DNA of 19,132 bases from Ignavibacteriota bacterium (GTDB lineage: Bacteria; Bacteroidota; Ignavibacteria; Palsa-1295). The position numbers and the translations under genes were made by a program. Of the stretch, positions 14,639 through 19,132 are shown piece by piece. The stretch is from assembly GCA_025357895.1 (NCBI GenBank), contig JANYLL010000215.1, positions 1 through 19,132 on the forward strand, written 5' to 3'. Positions within the stretch are counted from its first letter, which is position 1. Each line of letters starts with the position of its first letter. The notes under the pieces are model-generated. The model searched no databases, was not told the DNA's origin, and worked only from the letters and a program-made list of their open reading frames with translations.

Positions 14639-16720
14639 TTACTTCGTCACGGTGATCTTCATATCATGCGAATGCTGCCCATTGACGAGAAGCGTTGCAA
14701 TATATGTGCCTGCTGATAAGTTTGATTCCGGTTTCCAGTTGATGCTATAGTCACCGGCTGATTGGTAGTTATTAGCAAGAGTAGAAACCTGGCGTCCGTT
14801 CATATCAAAAAGAACGATGCTGATATCTCCGCCATCACTGAGATGGTAGTTCAGCGTTGTGCTCGATGCTACCGGATTCGGGTAGTTTGAGCTGCTGAAG
14901 AAGTTGCGCGGAGCGCGTATTCCGATTCCATTGGACTGATGGTTCTGTACAACGCCATTAGTGCGTAAACCAGCTGAGCCACGATGCGGATATCCTAAAT
15001 AAGGCCATTGTGCGCGGAAAGCAACGTCGTTCTGTTCGATTCCTGCGTTAAATGTAAGCTTAGCAAGGAGCTGAGGTGTCACAGGTGATGGTGATGATCC
15101 CGGTTTGTAGTCATCAGTCCATAGACCGATAGCATTCAAGACCAAACCACCGACTGCCTGCATTTCGATACGTGTTACATCATCTTCAAGTCTGCGTCCG
15201 TTCGGGAAGCCATCCATATTCGGAATGTTCTCGAGCTTTGCAGATGTATTGAATGGTGCAACAGTTAAACCGATTGCTGCAGCCTGGATCAAACCTTCTG
15301 AACTGAAGTTTGCGTCAGTACGAGAAGTAACAGGTACTGCCATATTCAAGCGAAGCATATCTCCGAGTGTTGGCAGGAAGTTATTGATGAACGGTTTACC
15401 AACTGCAAGCGGATTTCCGGCTTTGCCTGTTGCAAGCTGATACGGAGCTTCGTTCGGTACACCTGTAAAGAAGATCGGAAGAATATCTGCCGAACGCGGT
15501 GCGCCTTTTTGCAACAAGATATTGCCAAATTGCGCATCATCAAGCGCTGTTCCTTTAACACCTGCGCTGCCCTTGAGCGGATATAGACCGTCTTTGCCAT
15601 TACGAAAATCTAAACCTAAACCAAGTGAATTGGTATCAAGGCGAAGATCGAGCAATGTGCCGACTGCTGCGCCAAAAGCGCCATTACCGACATAGAGAGC
15701 GAGTTCAGGATTAACGAAATTTGATGCAGTTGCAAGTTCTGGTGCACCATAAGGAGTGATAGCATTCCACTTATCTTTCATTCCGATCGGAATAATGGCT
15801 TCGTTGACAAGCGGCATACCTAAACGTGATACCTGCACAAAATCTGCAGATACAGTTGGTTTGCTGCCATCAGAATTAAGTGTAGTGATCTTCGGACGTG
15901 AAGCAGATGCCCATACGCCGATGATGAAATCTGCGTCGAGAATATTTGCAGCTTGATTTACGCCTTTATGATCTTTTTGAAGCATATTGATAGGTATCTT
16001 CATTGCGATCGTATGACAGTTAAATCCTGCAAGAGCATCGATCTTGCTGTCTTTTCTGAAATTACCGAGATCAAAGATTCCGGCAAGATCAACGAAGAAC
16101 GGATCGTCAACCGGTCCGCAGAATAATGTTTCTTCACCGGGTTTTGGAGTTGTGATCGCACTGTTCCATATCTGATCGTATGACATACCTGTTTTTTGAT
16201 AATTTATTCCAATAAATGCAGGATCATCAATCGAACGCGGTCCGATATTATTCGGAGGCACAACGCCGCCGTCTTTTACTGTCGTCCATGATACGCCGCC
16301 ATCAACGCTCTTTTCACATTTATATGTGGTTTTCAGATTTTGCTTTCCGAGACGAATATTGAAGAACGTTGTCGGATCTTCATTTATCTGTTTGAAAGTA
16401 AAACGGTAGGTGATATCATCTCCGTTGCCACCAGGTGTTGTAGCAGCCTGATTACGGATATGGATCTCATAGTGAATATTCTCTCCGAAGCTGAAGTAGT
16501 TAGGTCCGCCTTCAGGAAGTTCGAAAGGAATATAGTTAGCGATGATCGTGATTGAATTCGTATCATCAGGTGAGCGGAAAGCATAAAGATCGGTATTATC
16601 CGCAAGCGGATCGTTACTGATCAGTGGTGCTTCTCTGTGGCTCGATGCCAATGCTGCAACGGTTGTCGTCATTACGAACGCCAAAGCAACGATGAAAGAT
16701 AGTATACGTTTCGTATTCAT
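14639..16720 (-). CDS. DUF4331 family surface protein with T9SS sorting tail
   Basis: 693-residue exported protein of the DUF4331 family, whose function is unknown. The signal peptide ends in ALA (~25), so the mature chain should begin SSHREAPLISNDPLADNTD, the signature start of the family. The DUF4331 domain covers roughly 26-600, including DLYAFRSPDD, the N/D-rich GNGDDITYRFTF, and repeated NxxLP/LNMA-type blocks in the second half. From about 607 there is a Por-type tail (SSNYPNPVASST, VLFDMNGRQVS, LSAGTYIATL, ending in TVTK). It is therefore predicted to be T9SS-exported and surface-bound or released. It is on the same strand as, and 267 bases downstream of, the anti-sigma gene, from which it is separated by a terminator; it may be a target of the ECF factor. 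It ends in its own terminator. Confidence 0.9.
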   Translation of the reverse strand: MNTKRILSFIVALAFVMTTTVAALASSHREAPLISNDPLADNTDLYAFRSPDDTNSITIIANYIPFELPEGGPNYFSFGENIHYEIHIRNQAATTPGGNGDDITYRFTFKQINEDPTTFFNIRLGKQNLKTTYKCEKSVDGGVSWTTVKDGGVVPPNNIGPRSIDDPAFIGINYQKTGMSYDQIWNSAITTPKPGEETLFCGPVDDPFFVDLAGIFDLGNFRKDSKIDALAGFNCHTIAMKIPINMLQKDHKGVNQAANILDADFIIGVWASASRPKITTLNSDGSKPTVSADFVQVSRLGMPLVNEAIIPIGMKDKWNAITPYGAPELATASNFVNPELALYVGNGAFGAAVGTLLDLRLDTNSLGLGLDFRNGKDGLYPLKGSAGVKGTALDDAQFGNILLQKGAPRSADILPIFFTGVPNEAPYQLATGKAGNPLAVGKPFINNFLPTLGDMLRLNMAVPVTSRTDANFSSEGLIQAAAIGLTVAPFNTSAKLENIPNMDGFPNGRRLEDDVTRIEMQAVGGLVLNAIGLWTDDYKPGSSPSPVTPQLLAKLTFNAGIEQNDVAFRAQWPYLGYPHRGSAGLRTNGVVQNHQSNGIGIRAPRNFFSSSNYPNPVASSTTLNYHLSDGGDISIVLFDMNGRQVSTLANNYQSAGDYSINWKPESNLSAGTYIATLLVNGQHSHDMKITVTK

Positions 16721-16744
16721 GTTAGATTATATTTAAGTGAAAAT

Positions 16745-16756
16745 AAATGTCGTTCA
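16745..16756 (-). promoter_or_regulatory. Possible ECF promoter element upstream of the DUF4331 gene
   Basis: On the minus strand, TGAACGACATTT lies 24 bases upstream of the ATG. It resembles sequences upstream of the ECF sigma gene (AAACAACGTTT, 18235-18245) and the TPR gene (AAACTACGTTC, 11071-11081). The shared form is AAC-N-AC-[GA]-TT. It could be a -35-like element with TAAATA as a downstream partner, but three short degenerate matches may be chance. Confidence 0.25.
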
Positions 16757-16830
16757 GATGAACTGGGGTAACTGAACAGGTTCTAATACACGGGAGAAGT
16801 TGAAGTGGATGTGGAAAGCTCAGAGCGTTT

Positions 16831-16937
16831 TTTCATGACGTTTCGAGCGCAGCGAAGTAATCTAAAATTTCAAATTCTCTGCAAAATTTGAAATTTTAGA
16901 TTGCTTCGTTCGGACTAAACCCTTCTTGCAATGACAA
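16831..16937. repeat. Palindromic intergenic repeat with 24-base inverted arms (GTCATTGC...GAAGCAATCT type)
   Basis: The core arms at 16853-16876 and 16885-16908 match at 23 of 24 bases and form a long hairpin with a loop of eight bases. The outer part, read on the minus strand, begins TGTCATTGCAAGAAGG and runs to GAAGCAATCT, recalling the widespread GTCATTGCGAG...GAAGCAATCT palindromes. The opposite outer arm has decayed to TTCATGACG. It lies between the anti-sigma terminator and the DUF4331 promoter. Confidence 0.75.
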
Positions 16938-16951
16938 TGAAAAACTACTTG

Positions 16952-16977
16952 AAAAATGGCATACGTGATATGCCATT
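16952..16977 (-). terminator. Intrinsic terminator downstream of the anti-sigma gene
   Basis: On the minus strand, a perfect nine-pair stem (AATGGCATA with TATGCCATT) around a five-base loop runs into five Ts, 10 bases past the anti-sigma stop codon. It should separate the sigma/anti-sigma unit from the DUF4331 gene, which then needs its own promoter. Confidence 0.85.
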
Positions 16978-16987
16978 AGAGAATAAT

Positions 16988-17584
16988 TTAATTGGGGTAG
17001 AGTTCGTGCGGAATAGGAAGTTTAAGCAATAGCTCACAGCCCCCTTCGCTATAAACGGGATCAGGTTCATTCCCGGCAAGCCCGGCGATGAAATCTCCGG
17101 CACCTAATTTATGACCGTCTGCCCAAAAATCACCGGATAAAACTAAACATTCTTCTGTACCTAATCGGCGGTGTGAGGGTAGTGAAGCGCCGGGAGCAAA
17201 GCGAGCAATAAGCATCGTTCTGCCGTCATCATCTTTATAAAGTATTTTAAATTCTATTCCCGGAATATTGGTAGTAACCCATTTTGCATCTGAAGCACGG
17301 AGAATGAATGCATCGGAGTCAAGCTCAGATTCCATTAATATTTCGCCAGCAGCTTTTTCAAGAATTTTCTTTTTTAATCCTTTTCTCGGATGCGGCATAT
17401 CTTTGGCAAGAGCAGTATAGAGCGCGGTAAGTCCTTCTCCTGCTTCTTCCATTTCTTCATGAAATTCAGTCGATTTGGCAATGGCGTGTTCAAATGCCAC
17501 CTCTTCATCGGGTGTCATCAAACCTAAATGGTAGCGCTGCACTTCAAGTGCAGGATCATTAATGTTTGTGTTTTTTTTGTCCAT
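16988..17584 (-). CDS. ChrR-like cupin anti-sigma factor
   Basis: 198-residue predicted cytoplasmic anti-sigma factor that would hold the adjacent ECF sigma inactive until a signal is sensed. Residues ~10-80 form a helical anti-sigma domain (VQRYHLGLMTPDEEVAFEHAIAKSTEF) in which the zinc-site cysteines of HxxxCxxC are absent. Residues ~95-190 form a ChrR-type cupin (PGASLPSHRRLGTEECLVLSG, then GAGDFIAGLAG, then EGGCELLLKL). Of the usual HxH...E...H ligands, H138 and E144 are kept; the second His is R140, and no His is seen where the last is expected. Sensing may therefore not use bound zinc as in ChrR. There is no membrane segment. It lies 53 bases after the sigma gene and ends in a terminator. 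Assignment rests on domain pattern and gene order. Confidence 0.8.
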   Translation of the reverse strand: MDKKNTNINDPALEVQRYHLGLMTPDEEVAFEHAIAKSTEFHEEMEEAGEGLTALYTALAKDMPHPRKGLKKKILEKAAGEILMESELDSDAFILRASDAKWVTTNIPGIEFKILYKDDDGRTMLIARFAPGASLPSHRRLGTEECLVLSGDFWADGHKLGAGDFIAGLAGNEPDPVYSEGGCELLLKLPIPHELYPN

Positions 17585-17637
17585 TGTCGTTATTTTATTT
17601 GCCGTAATACTGATACACGCAGTAACCTTATTTGGAT

Positions 17638-18219
17638 TTATGTGAATTCACTCTTCAAAAAACTCAGTGAATTGCGGAGTGATAATAAACCATTTCGGAT
17701 CTTTGTTTTTACAGTTCCAAGCGGCAGTTTTAGAGCTTCCGATATTTCCGAATGCGAGTATCCCTGAATAAAAGCCATTTCAATAAGCATGACCTGATCT
17801 TTAGGCAGATCGCGCATGGCTTCGGAGATCATTTGCATTCGTTCAGCACCAACTGTTTGTGATAATAGAGAATCATCAATAAGCTCGGGGCTTGAAAGCA
17901 CACCGTTTTCTTCATCAGTGATCGAGATCTGCGCATTTTTTCCGCGGCTTTTATGAGCACGTATCAGGTTGATGCCTCTGTTATGAGCAATGCGTACAAG
18001 CCAATTTTTCGGAGAGCCTAACTCCGGTTTATATGTTGAAGCTTTGCGCCAGACCTGCACAAAGACTTCCTGTAGAATATCTTCAGCATCGTCAGTATCG
18101 TTTAATAATCGCAGGAGCGCACCATACACCAGCCGGGAGTGGCGGTCATAAAATTCCGATAAGGCGATTGAATCGCCGGCGGTGATCGCCTGGATGAGTT
18201 CTTGGTCTGTCAACTTCAT
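17638..18219 (-). CDS. ECF RNA polymerase sigma factor
   Basis: 193-residue sigma-70 family factor of the extracytoplasmic-function type, directing RNA polymerase to stress or envelope promoters. Region 2 is at ~20-90 (FYDRHSRLVYGALLRLL, DAEDILQEVFVQVW, GSPKNWLVRIAHNRGINLIR). Region 4 is at ~130-182 (LPKDQVMLIEMAFIQGYSHSEISEALKLPLGTVKTKIRNGL). It has the layout of SigK/RpoE-like factors that pair with soluble anti-sigma proteins. I start at ATG 18219; a TTG at 18252 would add eleven residues (AETTFFCIKP) not typical of the family. The cupin anti-sigma gene follows 53 bases later. The upstream region (18220-18360) is shared with the divergent kdsB and carries a possible autoregulatory motif (18235-18245). 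Confidence 0.92.
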   Translation of the reverse strand: MKLTDQELIQAITAGDSIALSEFYDRHSRLVYGALLRLLNDTDDAEDILQEVFVQVWRKASTYKPELGSPKNWLVRIAHNRGINLIRAHKSRGKNAQISITDEENGVLSSPELIDDSLLSQTVGAERMQMISEAMRDLPKDQVMLIEMAFIQGYSHSEISEALKLPLGTVKTKIRNGLLSLRNSLSFLKSEFT

Positions 18220-18347
18220 GGGTTTGATGCAAAAAAACGTTGTTTCAGCCAATTGGGTTCGTTTTTTGGCAAGGAGGAGGGATGAATGAAAAAAGATGAA
18301 ATGAGCTTTGAATTTTGAACAATTAGAATTAACGAAAAAAAATAGTG

Positions 18348-18355
18348 CATATTTG
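18348..18355 (+). promoter_or_regulatory. Putative -7 promoter box (CATATTTG) of kdsB
   Basis: Seven of eight bases match TAnnTTTG, five bases before ATG 18361. The position parallels the boxes at 2451, 4932 and 14438. The nearest upstream TTG (18315-18317) is 30 bases away, farther than usual for a -33 element. Confidence 0.35.
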
Positions 18356-18360
18356 TAAGA

Positions 18361-19107
18361 ATGAAAACAGCAATAATTATTCCATCAAGGCTCGGATCGA
18401 CAAGATTACCGCGAAAACCGCTTCGCCAGATCGCCGGAATGACTTTAATAGAAAGAGTTTACAGGCAATGTAAAAAAGCGAACGGCATCGACATGGTACT
18501 TATCGCAACCGATAGCGATGAGATCGCCAAGCATGTTAATTCCTTCGGAGCAGGGGCTATTATGACTCCCGAAGAATGTGCTAACGGAACAGAACGTGTT
18601 GCTTATGCAGCAAGACATTTAGCAGAAGATTTCGATGTTATCATAAATGTACAGGGTGATGAACCGCTCATTGATCCCAAGGTTATAGAAAAACTGGCGA
18701 AGTCATTTGAAGATACTGAGATATCCATTGCAACGCCTATCGCCCCAATTTCTGAAAAGAATGATATTAATAATCCAAATCTTGCAAAAGTTGTCACTGA
18801 TGCCAATGATAATATCATGTACTTCTCTCGTTCGACAATTCCGTTCGATCGCGATAGTTATATCTCTGATAAGCACTATTCGTCCTATTGGAAGCACATC
18901 GGACTCTACGCTTTTCGCAGAAAGATTTTAGAAGAAATAAAACATCTCCTTTCCACTGAATTAGAAGAGATCGAAAAACTTGAGCAGCTTCGCTGGCTTT
19001 ATCATGGTTATAAAATAAAAGCAATTCGTGTTGAATACAATTCAGTTGAAGTTAATACAGAAGAGGATGTAAAAAAAGTCGAAGAAATTTTGAAGTATCA
19101 AAAATGA
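18361..19107 (+). CDS. kdsB: 3-deoxy-manno-octulosonate cytidylyltransferase (CMP-Kdo synthetase)
   Basis: 248-residue cytoplasmic enzyme that joins CTP and Kdo to CMP-Kdo, the activated sugar for the LPS inner core. The nucleotide-binding start PSRLGSTRLPRKPL (8-21) is diagnostic. It is followed by ATDSDEIA, NGTERVAYA (75-83), the metal/CTP motif VQGDEPLID (97-105), YFSRSTIPFDRD and the KHIGLYAFR segment. Length matches the family. It implies a Kdo-bearing LPS, consistent with the lptE-like gene at 3194. Its stop overlaps the start of another gene by four bases (ATGA, 19104-19107), so it is the first of at least two coupled genes. It is divergent from the ECF sigma gene. Confidence 0.97.
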   Translation: MKTAIIIPSRLGSTRLPRKPLRQIAGMTLIERVYRQCKKANGIDMVLIATDSDEIAKHVNSFGAGAIMTPEECANGTERVAYAARHLAEDFDVIINVQGDEPLIDPKVIEKLAKSFEDTEISIATPIAPISEKNDINNPNLAKVVTDANDNIMYFSRSTIPFDRDSYISDKHYSSYWKHIGLYAFRRKILEEIKHLLSTELEEIEKLEQLRWLYHGYKIKAIRVEYNSVEVNTEEDVKKVEEILKYQK

Positions 19108-19132
19108 CTCTCGAAACTGCCAGAAAGCAATT
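19104..19132 (+). CDS. Start of a gene coupled to kdsB (partial)
   Basis: ATG 19104 overlaps the kdsB stop by four bases, and the frame (MTLETARKQ) stays open to the end of the window. Nine codons are visible. The overlap suggests a co-translated partner, plausibly another Kdo or LPS gene such as an arabinose-5-phosphate isomerase, but too little is present to say. Confidence 0.4.

Noticed and set aside
18253..18290. GGCAAGGAGGAGGG near the sigma gene as a sigma-54 promoter
   Set aside because: It lacks the -12 TTGC half at the required spacing.

Overview
The window reads as chromosomal DNA of a Gram-negative bacterium from the Bacteroidota/Chlorobiota/Ignavibacteria/Kapabacteria side of the FCB group. 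Three lines of evidence point there. Three secreted proteins end in a type IX secretion (Por) sorting tail. Several start codons sit a few bases behind a TAnnTTTG-type -7 promoter box and have no Shine-Dalgarno sequence. A sigma-54 activator is joined directly to an lptE-like lipoprotein gene, an arrangement I associate with this group. kdsB and lptE imply a Kdo-containing LPS outer membrane. I cannot name a species. I saw no tRNA, rRNA, CRISPR array, insertion sequence or prophage.

Layout. 1-669: 3' part of acetyl-CoA synthetase. 676-1911 (-): low-GC, BNR-repeat T9SS cargo. 1979-3217 (+): DinB-like protein and LysE-type exporter. 3194-4870 (-): sigma-54 regulator and lptE, directly adjacent. 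4945-8312 (+): M1 peptidase with T9SS tail, two small unrecognised proteins and a PhnP-like metallo-beta-lactamase-fold enzyme. 8346-8493: a palindromic repeat and the rpsT terminator. 8517-10987 (-): TonB-dependent receptor, a 52-codon membrane ORF and rpsT, in tight succession. 11140-13566 (+): TPR lipoprotein, DUF6702-like periplasmic protein and HupE/UreJ-like membrane protein, an operon divergent from the receptor. 13669-14433 (-): TauE/SafE-type permease. 14639-16720 (-): DUF4331 protein with T9SS tail. 16988-18219 (-): ChrR-like cupin anti-sigma factor and its ECF sigma factor. 18361-19107 (+): kdsB, overlapping the first codons of another gene by four bases. No gene-free stretch exceeds about 270 bases; the longer gaps hold palindromic repeats and terminators.

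The part most worth attention is about 8.8-18.2 kb. It groups an ECF sigma/anti-sigma pair, a surface DUF4331 protein, a HupE/UreJ-like membrane protein with a separate periplasmic partner, a TPR lipoprotein, a TauE/SafE permease and a TonB receptor with a His-rich plug. Several details suggest metal handling: predicted mature N-termini of SSH and HDIH, an HGHG motif in the receptor plug, and a family relation to nickel permeases. My working hypothesis is an ECF-controlled envelope system for sensing, binding or importing a transition metal, or for an oxidative signal. The substrate is unknown and the unit is inferred from gene order and motifs only.
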